Positions 9,908 through 20,620 are shown, counted from the first letter of the stretch. The stretch: DNA of 64,000 nucleotides from Mesostigma viride (GCA_009746045.1 RPFO01000276.1:1680824-1744823), one strand, 5' to 3'. Program-made: numbers and translations. The notes: generated by a model not told the origin, from the sequence alone.

Positions 9908-9996
9908 TTTATTTCGCGTCCGTCCGCGACAGGGCGGGCGGATCCGGACGGAAGAGATCCTCGTGCGCGGATCGGAGCTCGCTACCGTGACGGCGA

Positions 9997-11703
9997 TTAC
10001 GACGCGTATCTCTTTCCGGCCATCCCGTTGGACACGGTCAGGACGTTGAAGTTGCGCGCGTACACGTGGATGGACCCGGGGAGCGGCTTGTTCATGCCCG
10101 ACAGGGTCAGCTTGACATCGTCGAGCCGCGAGAAGTTGATGGATCCGGTCGGCTTCCAGCTTTCCGGGTCCAGCGAAAAGGGGACCACGTAGATGTTTTG
10201 GCCCTTCGGCACGCGGGTGTGGAATTGGCTCGGGATCACGTTGGCGAAGTAGTTCGCGTCCCTGCCGTCGCCGTACACGGATTGCGAGTTCAGAGAGGTT
10301 GGCCTTGTCGAAGAGGTGACCGTCGGGGTCGCCGCCGGTCGTCCGGAAGACGCGGTTCCAGTTCTTGAACTCCCAGTACCCCTTGTACACGTGCACGGGG
10401 TCGGGATATCCCGCGTCCGCCCAGTTATCGGGACGGTAGAAGAACACGAGCTCCTTCGTGGGGTGATTGAACTTGAGATCGATGGACACGGACTCCTGGT
10501 TCCCGTCCACGAACTGCTGGTGGTACTGCAACTCGGTCACGAGGTACTCGTGGGGGTTGACGGCGAACTGCCTCCTCTCGAAATCGTCGAGGTACACGTA
10601 TCGACACAAAAGCCGGGCCGAAAACTTGGGCGGGTTGGCGACCCACGTGGCGTAGTTGTTGTCGATGATGATGGGAGCCCAACGCTGATAGATATGGTCG
10701 TTCGCGGCCCCCACGATCATGCCGTTCCCGCGAAAGCAGAATACGCGGACCCGAGATCTGTTACGAATGTCGACGTGCTCGACGTGGTGGTATTTGGGAT
10801 GTTGATGGTGATAGTACCGCTCGAGTTCGTGATGATCACCTGATCGCTGTACTCGACGTTTGCGATAAGCCAGTCGATGATCTTCCGGTCCCCCATGGTG
10901 TGGACGATCTGCGTGAGAGCGGATCCCCACTTCCCCTCTTGCAGCATGCGCCGGACGATCGGCGAGCTTCGTAATTAATGTTTGTTACGGCTTCGGTGCT
11001 GACGGCGCCCTTCCCGATGTGTCGGTTCTTCGCGAACATCTTGTCCGCTGTCTGGAACTTTACCTTGACGCGAACCTCGTGATACTGCATGGCGATCATC
11101 GGGAGAGAAAGCCGGGGTCCTGCGTGAACGTGAAGTCCAGAGGGATGTAGACGTACTGCTTGCTCTTCCCGTCCGTGTACGCGATCACGTTCCCCTTCTC
11201 GTCGAACTTGACGGATTGGCCGTGATGCACGGACAGGTTGTCCACCCAGCTCTTGTTATCGGGACGCGCGAGACGGTCCCAGACATGCAGCATGTCGCCC
11301 GTGATGCGCTCGATCTGGTACCCTCCGATCGTGAGCTCGACGTAATCGATGAGCGCGCGGCCGAAGTCCCAGATATACGGGGAGAACGGGAACGCGGTGT
11401 CCGGTGTCGATCTACAGTTTTCTTGTCAGCATTGACCGTCTTCTTTGTGATCGTGCCTAGCGTCAGCGGGTCGACTTGGAGCGCGAGGAAACACTTGGTG
11501 ACGAGGTCGCCGGAACGCGGGAGTTTGAACTCGACCGTCTGACCGTAGTCGGCCGACCCGGTGGCCTGCGCGACGTCGGTGTCTTCCCACGTGAAGTTCG
11601 TGTGGCGGGAGAACACCGACCGCCAGAAGGTCACCTCGGGCTGGACGATGGTGGCGACGTCCTGCGGCCCCTTGGCCTTGAGAACCATGACGGCGTGAGA
11701 CAT
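9997..11703 (-). pseudogene. Major capsid protein, copy 3, interrupted by about five frameshifts
   Basis: MCP homology runs continuously from ATG 11703 (MSHAVMVLKAKGPQD, TFWRSVFSRHTNF) to the C-terminal block ending GKRYAS at 9997, but in pieces in different frames. Changes fall near 11400, 11100, 10950-10990, 10720-10740 and 10285-10300. The last looks like loss of one CT unit from a CT repeat. Order and content match an MCP of about 565 residues. The two neighbouring MCP genes have no break over about 3.2 kb, so local decay is plausible; clustered sequencing error is the alternative. Confidence 0.8.
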
Positions 11704-11720
11704 GATGACGCGGATGCCAA

Positions 11721-11743
11721 GTATAGAACACAGCAAAGATTTT
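11721..11743 (-). promoter_or_regulatory. Promoter-like motif upstream of MCP copy 3
   Basis: Minus-strand AAAATCTTTG, spacer of about 7, then CTATAC some 17 bases before the start codon. It is the same architecture as the other two minus-strand MCP genes, so the broken copy retains its regulatory region. Confidence 0.45.
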
Positions 11744-11856
11744 ATTATTCCGATACCGCGCGCGACGGCGGGCGCGGGGATTACTGTTTACGGGCGGACG
11801 GACGCGTCGGAATACGCCCAAAAAATGTGCGGACTAGATAAGATACGGGCGACGAG

Positions 11857-13501
11857 ATGCCTCACAACGTTTCCGCCTCCGTGACGTGGCTCAAGGGCCG
11901 AGGAGCGTTCGAGGACTTCTTGACGGTGGTCCCGGAGAAGACGTATTTCAAGAGCATCTACTCGCGCCACACCAAGTTCAGTTGGGCGGACGTGGAGGTG
12001 TTGCCCACGCAGCAGGCCGTGTACGGCGGGGAGGCGCGCTTCCTCGTCCCGCGGATCGGGGACTTGATCACGCAGATGTACTTGTACTACAACATCTCGC
12101 GACTCAACTACGGAACGGCCAAGATCCCGGTATTGATGCGAAGAGTGGGGGGGACATGGTGACCCCAGCGTCAGGAACGGAAAACGTCCAGGTCACGGCG
12201 GCGTTCCTCGCGGACGACTATCCCTTGTCCGCGGACCCGGACTACACGGGCATCACGCACGACCAGTTCGAGCCCGCGTGGATCTCGGACCTCGGGTACG
12301 TCCTGACGCAGACCGTGGAGCTGTGGATCGGCGAGACGCTGATCGAGCAGCAGACGGGGGATTTCCTGCACGTGTGGGACACGTTGACCAAGGAGCGAGA
12401 GAAGAGCGTGATCGCGGGTCTGCCATCCGAACACGGCGGGGCGGGCAACCGGGGCACGTTCACGGACCAGCACGTGTACGTCCCTCTCCGCTTCTTCTTC
12501 AACACGCGACCGGGCCACGCGTTCCCGATTGCGGCGTTGAGGTATCACGAAATGGAGATCCGCGTGCGGTTGAGCCAAAAACCATTGCGGGCGGACTACT
12601 TCAAGTACTTCCAGAAGGTCCCGTTCGACTCCGCCCCGTCGACCGACTCGGAGCGGTACCTGTACAAGGACGTGAACGTGTACACGGGGGGTAAGGAGGA
12701 CACGGGGGCGGTCACAGGCGTGACGACCTCGACAGCGTATTCGGACACGAACAAGACGCTCGCGTCCCAAAAGATCGGCGGAGACATCCTGAAATGCGCT
12801 CTGGTGACGCGATACCTGTTCCTGGACGAGTTCGAGAGACAAGAGTTTTCGCGCAACAAGCACCGCTACCTCATCACGGAGACGCAGCACCTGGAGTTCC
12901 CCTTGCGGAAGTCGGACCGATTGACGAAGGAGTACCTGCTGAACGACCTCGCGGGGTCGTGCAAGGAGCTGATCTTCTTCTTCCGCGCGGACCAGAACCG
13001 GCTGGAGGGCGCGCCGGACAAGAACTATAACTGGGAGTACTGGAATTTCGAGGGAACAGGCCGTACATGGACTATGAGATGGTGAACAAGGGGAGCTACT
13101 ACGTCCGGGCGAGGAAGGGGGTGTTGTACGCTCGGATCGACAACGCGTTCTTCGACAGGGCGACGCTGTCCATCAACGGACAGGACCTGTGGGACCCGCC
13201 CAGGGACAACGTGTGGTTCAACTTCTTCCTCCCATCGGAGTTCCACACTCGCATCCCGGTGGAGAACAGTTTCGAGATGGTGTACGTGATGCCGTTCTCG
13301 CTTTTTCCGGAACGCGACGATCCGTCGGGCAGTCTCGACTTCGGCCAGGTGAGCAAGGCGAGTCTGAAGTTCCAGTTCCGGAACGTGCCGGTGTACAAGG
13401 AGGGCGCGGTGATGTCGGACGGACGCGTGCACGTGTACGCGCGCGTGATGAACGTGCTGGAGATCGCGGACGGCCACGCGCGGAAGTTGTTCCTCCACTA
13501 A
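11857..13501 (+). CDS. Divergent major-capsid-like protein, copy 4 (two frameshifts)
   Basis: Starts at ATG 11857 with a divergent capsid N-terminus (TYFKSIYSRHTKFSWADVEV). It then follows the MCP plan (DFLHVWDTLTKE, FFFNTRPGHAFPIAALRYHE, YLFLDEFERQEFSRNKHRYL) to a divergent C-terminus near VYARVMNVLEIADGH. The frame changes at a run of seven G near 12147-12153 and again near a GGG at about 13052. The total is about 548 residues. It is the only MCP-like gene on the plus strand here and lacks the KPTGS-type motif, so it may be a minor capsid or vertex double-jelly-roll protein rather than the bulk MCP. The breaks look like homopolymer indels. Confidence 0.8.
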
Positions 13502-13523
13502 CCGCCCTTTCAACCTCCTCCGA

Positions 13524-15097
13524 TCACTTGCTGGACGCTTTCGAACGGAATCTTCCACGATTTCGCGATGTTTTGGTATATCTCGAGTTCCTCCTGTCAT
13601 ATTGGACGGAATGGCGTTTCCGAACCCACCGCCTCCCGCGCAACCCCACCGGCCATTGTGGAGTTGTTAACAATCGGAGCTCCTCCGCCCATGCGGCATT
13701 GACTGACGTCGGGATGGCATCGGTCGTCATGTTGTACGCGCTCCATCCGTCGGGCGTGAATACCCCGTTTTGAGGCGCGGTTTGTCCGAACATCATGTCA
13801 TACACGCTCTTGTACGCGTCGGACGCCGTCCCCGTCGCGTAGTTGTACCACGCGGCGTTGTACGCCGGTCCGAGCGTGTAGTCGTACGCGGTCCCAAGGG
13901 CGCGGCGAGGGAGGCCGGTCGTGTAGTCCCACGCGCGTCGAGGTATGCCGGACGTGTTCTCCCACGCGTTGGACACCGCAGTCTGTACGCCGAAGTCGGA
14001 CGGACGCATCCCCGGGCCGTGCGCGCCCGCCATCAGGGCCGCGTACAGCGACAACAGTTCCTTGGGCGAGCTCCTGCCTCGCGCGTACTCGTACAGTCCC
14101 GACGCGGCGATCGGAGCGGTGCGAGCGAGCGCCTCGGCGTTCGCGCTCATGCCGGACGCCAGGTACGGGACCGCGTACTGGGACGCGAGGGCCGCGGCCA
14201 TCGGCGCGAGACGGACGTTGGACGCCATGTTCTTGGCGGTCTGCCACTTGCTCGCGGGGTCGTACCTCGCGGCCAGCCCGCTGTCCATCGCGGTCTTGGC
14301 GGCGCTGGTCAACGCGAAGGCGGCCGGGCCGAGCGCGGACCCGGCGATCGGCATAGCGGACATGACCGTGTCCGTCAGACTCGGGCCGTGCTTGTAGGTC
14401 TTGTACCCGCCGTACAGCCCCGACGCGATCATCGGAACGGCCATCAGACTCGACACCCCTCCTTGCCCCAGTTGCTTGATGCCCATGCCGACCTGCGCGG
14501 CCGCGGGGGCGTACGCGCCCAGCTTGGCCATCCCGCCCATCGCGGTGCTCGCCGCCTTTCCGATGGTCCCGTATTGTCCGACCTTGTTGAGAAAACTCTG
14601 GAACAGGCCCGAGGCTTTGGCGTCGATCGCCCCCTTGACGGTCCCGTCGCCGGCCTCCCCCCTCCTCCCTCGCCCGCCTGGATCCCACCGGCGTACGTCG
14701 CGTTCGCCAACCCGCGACCGTCGGGCACGACGATCGACGTGACGAAGTCCTCGTACGTGTACGGCTTCGGCACGATGAGCAGATCACCGGCGGAGAGCGT
14801 CCGCGGGGACACGTGGGGGTTCGCGATGATGAGTTCCTCGGGCATGGTGTTGAACCTGGCGGCGATGGACGACCACGTGTCGCGCTCTTGGACGACGTAC
14901 GTCTGCCGGTCGGAGAACGGGTTGGCCTTCTGCAACGACCCGCGCGCCTCCATCACGGTCGTGGGCTTGACGATCTGGTCGTAGATGCGGTTCAGGACGT
15001 TCTCGTCCGCCTCGGTGCGGTCAGGGTCCATCTTGGCGTGCTGCTGTTCCTCCAAGAACGCCTTGAACGCTTGGAGTATGTCCGGGCTCGCGTTCAT
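13524..15097 (-). CDS. LysM-domain protein fused to an Ala/Gly-rich hydrophobic region (one or two frameshifts)
   Basis: From ATG 15097 the first 115 residues are soluble and include a LysM-like module at residues 66-110 (TYVVQERDTWSSIAARF ... GDLLIVPK). LysM modules bind N-acetylglucosamine polymers such as peptidoglycan or chitin. The frame changes in a run of six G near 14656-14661 (minus strand). Beyond that, about 340 residues rich in Ala, Gly, Tyr and Pro contain several hydrophobic stretches. The last 60 residues become Arg-rich and may be a second frameshift tail, because another frame offers a more natural end near 13505. Located in the capsid cluster, it is probably a virion protein; carbohydrate binding is inferred. 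Confidence 0.6.
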
Positions 15098-15158
15098 GAC
15101 CGTTCGCGGTTTATAATTAGAGCCGACAAATAAATGCCGTAGCGGATGCGCGTCGTCG

Positions 15159-15635
15159 TCACTCGGCCTCGACCGTCACCCGGACGCGCTTGCCATCGCC
15201 CAAGACGAACACCTTGGTCGAGGCCGAGTCTTGTCGCCGGCCCGCCGGGTCGCATCGACCGGGCTCGAGCATTCCCAGGATGGCGCGGACGGCGTGGATG
15301 GCCTCGTCGTCGTCGGGCAACTCGTGCGTCTCGAGTCCGCCGACGAGCTCGCCCTCGCACCTCGATCGTCGCGGCGCCGTCTTAGATCGCGGCGGGGCCG
15401 CGGCCGTCCCCGCCTCCTCCGGTTCCTCGTCGTCGTCGTAGTCGTCGTCCGTGTCGCACTCGTCGCAGGAAACGTCCTCCTCCATGTCGTCGTCCGCCGG
15501 GATGTCGAACACGACCTCCCCGTCGTCCGTCATGCTGACCGCCCACCCCTTGTGGATGCCGGACATGACGAGCTCGACGAGTTCGCGATCGTGACGCAGG
15601 GAGGAGTCGCGGCACTGGGAGCGAGTCTTGGCCAT
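15159..15635 (-). CDS. Acidic protein with a short Cys motif
   Basis: A 158-residue protein from ATG 15635. Residues about 50-75 form a very acidic stretch containing SCDECD followed by mixed Asp and Tyr. Flanking parts are soluble. A GTATAC element lies 10-15 bases upstream of the ATG. The family is not recognised. The CDEC could bind metal only together with other ligands, which I do not see. Confidence 0.6.
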   Translation of the reverse strand: MAKTRSQCRDSSLRHDRELVELVMSGIHKGWAVSMTDDGEVVFDIPADDDMEEDVSCDECDTDDDYDDDEEPEEAGTAAAPPRSKTAPRRSRCEGELVGGLETHELPDDDEAIHAVRAILGMLEPGRCDPAGRRQDSASTKVFVLGDGKRVRVTVEAE

Positions 15636-15644
15636 GGCGGACGG

Positions 15645-15650
15645 GTATAC
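15645..15650 (-). promoter_or_regulatory. GTATAC promoter-like box
   Basis: GTATAC about 10 bases upstream of the start of the minus-strand gene at 15635, preceded on that strand by an A-rich tract, as at the MCP genes. Confidence 0.4.
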
Positions 15651-15779
15651 TTTTGCGCGGATAAAAAAAATCGGCCCGCTGAAACGAGTTTCGACGCCTG
15701 TCGGCCCGATACCGTCGCGATCCCGTCGCGGAGAATATTCTCGCGAGGTTACTAGAGACCACTGAGGGAGGCGCAGATC

Positions 15780-16043
15780 ATGTCGGACCCGAAACCGGTG
15801 AAGACGCTGGAGGCGCGGACGGTGAACGTGTCCCGCATCCGTTTCGCGACGGGCGAGATGATGTTCACGACGAACCCGATCGACGTGGGCGACCACAGGC
15901 TGTACTCGGCCCGCTTCGAGGGGGTGCCGTACCTGTACATCATGGAGAGGTCGGACGAGCCGGGCGGCGGGCTGCAGAACGTTCCCGACCCGACGTTCAA
16001 CGGTTACACGATCCTACAAAGCATCGGCCCGCCCGCGACGTAG
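15780..16043 (+). CDS. Small conserved-looking protein of unknown function
   Basis: An 87-residue protein from ATG 15780 with strongly GC-ending codons. It looks like a small beta-rich fold (alternating hydrophobic residues in VNVSRIRFA and YLYIME) without membrane segment or Cys pairs. It lies upstream of PCNA on the same strand. I do not recognise it. Confidence 0.55.
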   Translation: MSDPKPVKTLEARTVNVSRIRFATGEMMFTTNPIDVGDHRLYSARFEGVPYLYIMERSDEPGGGLQNVPDPTFNGYTILQSIGPPAT

Positions 16044-16174
16044 ATAAGCACGCTCGGCCGAGCTTCTCGTCGTCCATCGACTCGATCACACGCCGCGCGT
16101 TCGGCGGAGGAGGACGAATTTCTCGTCCCGTTGTCGTGACACTCCCGTCGGACGTCTGCGCTGTCCATTTCGCC

Positions 16175-16954
16175 ATGGAGTTCCGGACAGTCCAAGGGTC
16201 CTCTATCAAGCTGCTGGTGGAGGCGTTGAAAGAGCTGACCAACGACGTGAACTTCTACTTCGGATCGGACGGCGTCCGCATCACGGCCTTCGACAACGCG
16301 CACTGCGCCCTATTCCACGTGCTGTTGGAGGCCGATAAGATCGAGGAGTACGTCTGCACGAAACCGTGCACGGTGGGCATCAGCCTGGTGAACATGTTCA
16401 AACTGATCAAGAACGTCGGGGTGTCGGACGAACTGGAGATGAAGTTGGACGCGGCGTCCATGGACGTGATGGAGATCCACATCTCGAACGCGGACAAGAG
16501 CGCGAGGTGGTCGTACAAGATGAAGCTGCTGGACATCGACGAGCAGTCCCTCAGCATCCCCGAAAAGCAGTACATGACGCTCGTGACGATGGCGAGCTCG
16601 GAATTCCAAAAGATCTGCCGCGACCTGTCGATCGTGTCCGACAACGTGAGGATCAAGTGCACGGGCGAGGACATCGTGTTCGCGTGCGAGGGCGACATCG
16701 GGTCGTGCGTGCTCGAAATCGGGAAGACGTTCCCCAACATGAAGGTGGAGACGGGGGAGGACGACGCGATCGACGAGGAGTTCTCGCTGCGATACCTGTG
16801 CACGTTCGCGAAGGCGGGCGGACTGTGCAGCAGTGTGAACCTGTTCCTGAGTCCCGAGTACCCCATCATCGTCAAGTACCGCGTGGGAGACCTGGGGACG
16901 CTGCTGTACGCGCTGGCCCCGAAGATTTCGGGCGACCAGATGGACGCGGAGTGA
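16175..16954 (+). CDS. Proliferating cell nuclear antigen (PCNA) sliding clamp
   Basis: A 259-residue protein, the standard PCNA length, from ATG 16175. A slightly longer frame begins at 16136, but MEFRTVQGSS aligns with PCNA N-termini. Two-domain clamp features are visible: the LVEALKELTNDVNF helix, DNAHCALFHVLL, the interdomain region around MDVMEIHISN, and a C-terminal YPIIVKYRVGDLGTLLYALAPK block. The clamp encircles DNA and tethers polymerase and other replication factors. It converges with VLTF3 across a 117-bp gap. Confidence 0.95.
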   Translation: MEFRTVQGSSIKLLVEALKELTNDVNFYFGSDGVRITAFDNAHCALFHVLLEADKIEEYVCTKPCTVGISLVNMFKLIKNVGVSDELEMKLDAASMDVMEIHISNADKSARWSYKMKLLDIDEQSLSIPEKQYMTLVTMASSEFQKICRDLSIVSDNVRIKCTGEDIVFACEGDIGSCVLEIGKTFPNMKVETGEDDAIDEEFSLRYLCTFAKAGGLCSSVNLFLSPEYPIIVKYRVGDLGTLLYALAPKISGDQMDAE

Positions 16955-17071
16955 CCGCGTCGTAGAAACGTAGTTGGGCGTGTGAGCTCGATCGTATGCG
17001 CATGCAAGACAATTCGTATTCATAATCATAATAAAATAACATTCATCACCATCGGTATGGCGATCCGCGTC
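16955..17071. promoter_or_regulatory. Convergent 3' region of PCNA and VLTF3
   Basis: AT-rich gap containing CATAATAAAATAAC around 17027-17040. A candidate 3'-processing signal for the PCNA transcript. Confidence 0.35.
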
Positions 17072-18327
17072 TCACGAAGTGCTAGGAATGTACTGCCACC
17101 CCAACTTTTTGCAAATCCCCTTCCAAATGACATCCTGTCCCCACAGCTTCTCCCGGCTCTTCAGCAGGGGGAAGTACGGGATGAACTGGTCGTAGCTCAT
17201 GAGCTCGCACAGTTTGTGCAGGCAGTAGGAGTAGTTCAAAAAATTCTTGCGGTCCTTGGGACAGACCTCCTCGAAGGGGGCCTGCATCATGCGGAACATG
17301 TTCCGCAACCGCTCCTCCTGCTCCGTGGTCATGGTGGGCGGCGACGTGCCCGCGAGGATGTGCGTGATCTGGAACCGGTGTTCGAAGAACTTGGACATCT
17401 TCAACTTCCGCAGGAACTTGCGCACGTTCTCGGGGGTGATGTCCGAGGCGGCGGTCATGCGCGCCTTCTTGAACTCCGCGCGCACGGCGTCCACGACCTC
17501 GTCGGGGATGACGGACCGTTCGCGCGCGTGGAATTGGGACAGCGTCTCGTTGAAATGGTTGATGCGCTTGTAGCAGTAGTCCGCGTTGTTGATCGAGGTG
17601 CCGTAGGGGAACGCCTCGACGCCGTCGTTGTGCGCGGGCTCGCACGTCCCACATCGCGAGCAGACGAGCGCGCCGTCCGCCACGACTTCCACCATGTTGA
17701 CCTCGCACTCCGCGCAGAAACCGTACACGACCATCTGGTCCTCGCGCTGGCACTCGACGGCCACCTGGCCCTGCTCGTCCTCGAACGGGAGGTAGTGGTA
17801 CCGTTCGATGGCCCTCATGAAATCGCGGTACAGGGACCGACGGTTGACGTCGATCGGCTTCGAGTCGCCGCTCGCCCCGCCTCCCGTCTCGGCCCCCCTC
17901 CCTGCGTCTTCTGGCGCTTCCGGTTGGAATCCGATACGGCCACGACGTAGTCTCGGTATACGGGCGCGGCGTCCAGCAGGAACTCGATCTCGTCCTCGCC
18001 CGTCTCGATGACCCGTACGGCGTCCGCCGCCTTTCGGATCTTCCGCCTCAACTCCGCCGCCTCGACGGGGTCCGAGGACCCCTCGAGCCGCGCCTCCATG
18101 TCCCGGACCTCCTTCCTCATCGCGTCGACTTCCCCCCTCCTCTTCTCGAAAAATTCCATGCACTCCCGCATCTTGGACTCCACCGTGGACAGCGTCTTGG
18201 ACATCCCCGCCGACTTCACGCGTCCGGTCACCACGGGAGTAGAGGAACATATTTTGGCCGCGGCCGGGACGGCGCGCCCGTCCGACGAGGGCGCGGACGG
18301 CGCGGACATCCTGCTCGTCCCTATCAT
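17072..18327 (-). CDS. Late transcription factor VLTF3-like protein (one frameshift)
   Basis: The C-terminal 245 residues are clearly the poxvirus VLTF3-like family: a zinc ribbon (CAECEVNMVEV ... LVCSRCG), then NNADYCYKRINHF, RKLKMSKFFEHRFQI and a conserved end around DVIWKGICKKLGWQYIPS. The N-terminal 130 residues (Met at 18327 or 18309) contain a coiled coil. The two parts are in different frames; the change is in the C/G run near 17895-17900. The family activates late viral transcription. The core is intact, so a sequencing indel is likely. Confidence 0.9.
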
Positions 18328-18471
18328 AACAACGCGCAGATTCTCCGTTCGCGACCGAGGTCGAGCGGGTCGCTCCCTTTTATGCTCCGTCGGTCGCGTC
18401 GGCGGGGAGGTTCGTTCAGCGGACGGGATCTTTTTTCCGCGCATGTAGCATAGATCTCCTCCGACCCCACG

Positions 18472-18987
18472 ATGACGACCTCTCACGCCTCCCACTCTTC
18501 CGTGTCCAAGGACGTCGAGATCCTGGTCGAGTCGTCGACGGCGGACGGGCCACCAAAGGCCAAGAAGGCCAGGAAGACCAAGGACGCCCCCGCCGCCGCC
18601 CCCGCCCCATCGCACGACAAGCCCGAGTCCGCCTCCGCGGATCCCGCCCCCGCCCCGGCGGTCGCCGAGGTGAAGATGGAAACCGACTCGCGCGCCAAGC
18701 CCGCGAGGCGAGCGGCGCGCGAAGAGACCGGCGATTCCGGCGTCGAGACCGAGCCCAAAAAGAACAAGGTCATGAGTTCGTCGATCCCCGAGCTGACGGT
18801 CGGGGACGTGCGCAAGTGTTTGAACCAGATCCGGCGCAAGGGGCAGGCCATCCAGAGCCAGCACCTGTTGCAAAACGGGTGGACCGCGGGCGATTTCGCG
18901 CTCAAGTACCTGCTCGGGAACTCGTCCACCCGCAAGGCCGGGAAGTTCGCCGATGCCGAAGAGGAGCCGGGCAAGACGGACGCCTGA
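18472..18987 (+). CDS. Disordered N-terminus with a small conserved-looking C-terminal module
   Basis: A 171-residue protein. Residues 1-105 are Ala/Pro/Lys/Glu-rich with nuclear-localisation-like Lys clusters (KAKKARKTK). Residues about 108-155 form a compact helical region (LTVGDVRKCLNQIRRKG ... AGDFALKYLLGN). It is divergently paired with VLTF3 over a 144-bp gap. Function unknown; a DNA or chromatin partner is possible from the charge pattern. Confidence 0.6.
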   Translation: MTTSHASHSSVSKDVEILVESSTADGPPKAKKARKTKDAPAAAPAPSHDKPESASADPAPAPAVAEVKMETDSRAKPARRAAREETGDSGVETEPKKNKVMSSSIPELTVGDVRKCLNQIRRKGQAIQSQHLLQNGWTAGDFALKYLLGNSSTRKAGKFADAEEEPGKTDA

Positions 18988-19114
18988 AAGACGATCCGTT
19001 CGCCCCGTGCGACGAATGAACGTGTGAATGCCTAACTAATAAAAATCCGTTCCTATAAACCGCGCGTCTTCTCATGCTTCTCATGCACTCGCGTAGACAG
19101 ACCATAGTCCGTAG
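18988..19114. promoter_or_regulatory. Convergent 3' intergenic region
   Basis: Contains CTAACTAATAAAAATCC around 19032-19048, a likely poly(A)-type signal for the plus-strand gene ending at 18987. No ORF. Confidence 0.35.
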
Positions 19115-19755
19115 CTAGTCTAGTCGATCCGCGACGTCGTCCCACGACGCGTCCAGGGCGGACGCGTAGACCGCGTAATCGGCTTTGGGTAGTGTTTTGC
19201 GAGGTGCGTCTTCGTGACGGCGTTGTCCTCGTTCAAGGTAGCCCCCAACACGGTCAGCACCAAGCCCCGCTCGCGGCACATCCGTTCGGCGTCCGCGAAA
19301 GGGACGGCGTGCAGGAACGTGGACTCCATTTCGTCGGCCGTCTCCTCCCCCAGCCGGTCGACGGGCCGGCACAGCTTCAGCAGCAGCAGGAGGTCGATGT
19401 TCGGGTGTTCCAGGACGTAGTCCGCGGACTTCCCCACCCGGTCGTCCTCCGTCATGTGGCACGCCATGTCCACGGCGACGGCCGATTCGTCGAACGCCAC
19501 GAGATGGGTGTACGGCCTCGGGCCGGCGCCGGACTTGCGATCGGACTCGATCGTGTGGACGCCGAAGTAGCGACGGTAGGGCTCGTTGCGGCCTATCAGG
19601 TACACGGTGCGACCCTCGGGTTCGTCGGAGGATCCGCTTTCGCCCCGCGAGTACGTTTTCGCGAACGCGCCGCCGCGGACGTCGACGGATCGGCGAGGAC
19701 GAGGACCATACCGCACGGAAGGAGGCGCGAGGACTGATCGAGCGATCGCGGCCAT
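19115..19755 (-). CDS. Unrecognised protein of about 210 residues (frameshift near its end)
   Basis: Starts at ATG 19755. After about 40 disordered residues comes a folded-looking part (TVYLIGRNEPYRRYFGVHTIES, LVAFDESAVAVDMACHMTE, NIDLLLLLKLCRPV). The last 27 residues read naturally only after a shift at about 19185-19195, giving a C-terminus rich in Ala, Asp and Trp that ends at 19115. No catalytic motif identified. The central Asp/His content could be enzymatic, but I make no claim. Confidence 0.55.
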
Positions 19756-19920
19756 CGTCGGTTGAGGTACCCCGCGATTATTTTCGGACCCCGTTCGAAC
19801 GCACCCCGCGCGCGAACGAGATGCGCGGTACCACCGGAGGTGAAGTGCGCGATTCGGGACGATCGAGAAGCCGCGAAAGGTAAATAAATATCCCCGGATA
19901 CGATAGAATCGCGACCGGTC

Positions 19921-20445
19921 ATGAAACGGTGTGGCGCCACGACCGCGAGCGGACGCAGGTGTCGCAACTCGGCGTCGTGCCCCGCGCACTCCGGCGGAAA
20001 GAGAACCGGAGCCCCTACCGTCAAGAAGCGAATGACGAGAGCGAGCGCGAGCCGGACACGGGCCCGGACCCGGACACGGACGCGGCACTCGGCGCGGTCC
20101 CACGCGGTCACGAACATCGATCCCATGTTCAATCGGGGACTCGACCTCCACGACGACCCGATGGACGCGCCCGGGCACGCGCCTCCCGACCGGCTCTTCC
20201 AAGACCCCAACATCGCGATCCCCGTTCCGAACGGGTTCGTCGCGCCTCAGAACCCGTACGCGATCGACATGGACGACATCCCCATGGTCGACTACCCGTT
20301 CGAGAACGGGAACATCGACTTCATACCCGCCGGCGGGGACCACGACGAGGCGCAGAAGAGACACCGCCGTCGTACCGCGTCGGCTCGTGCCGGGCCGACC
20401 GCGCGCCGTTCTACCTCTTCCGCGCGCAAACGTTCTAAAAAGTGA
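19921..20445 (+). CDS. Short N-terminal Cys/His motif protein with basic regions
   Basis: A 174-residue protein starting at ATG 19921. Residues 4-23 form a compact motif (C-x5-G-x2-C-x6-C-x2-H) also present in two other proteins of this window. Arg/Thr-rich repeats follow at about 38-58, and a Lys/Arg/Ser-rich tail at 140-174. The middle is Asp/Pro-rich. The motif is probably a small zinc knuckle, and the basic segments suggest nucleic-acid binding. It is divergent from the 19755 gene. Confidence 0.6.
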   Translation: MKRCGATTASGRRCRNSASCPAHSGGKRTGAPTVKKRMTRASASRTRARTRTRTRHSARSHAVTNIDPMFNRGLDLHDDPMDAPGHAPPDRLFQDPNIAIPVPNGFVAPQNPYAIDMDDIPMVDYPFENGNIDFIPAGGDHDEAQKRHRRRTASARAGPTARRSTSSARKRSKK

Positions 20446-20620
20446 CGCGCGATCTACCGTCTAACAACACTCCGCGCGCGATCCTACGATGGTGGTTCCA
20501 CGTGACATGTGCGAGAATAAATAGGACGTAAAGATTCGTTTATTCGTACGCATAAGCGGGAGGCGGGAAGCTCGAACCGTTGAGTTCGTGCTCCGACGGG
20601 TTCGGCGTTTTCCCGGGATT
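20446..20620. other. Convergent intergenic region
   Basis: Contains GAGAATAAATAGG (about 20514-20526) and TTCGTTTATTCG (about 20536-20547), AATAAA-like signals facing both genes. I examined the downstream TTCGAAC-like run for a tRNA and found no cloverleaf. Confidence 0.35.

Noticed and set aside
20530..20600. Possible tRNA (TTCGAAC-like loop)
   Set aside because: No acceptor stem or D-arm pairs around it. It is part of an intergenic region with AATAAA-like signals.
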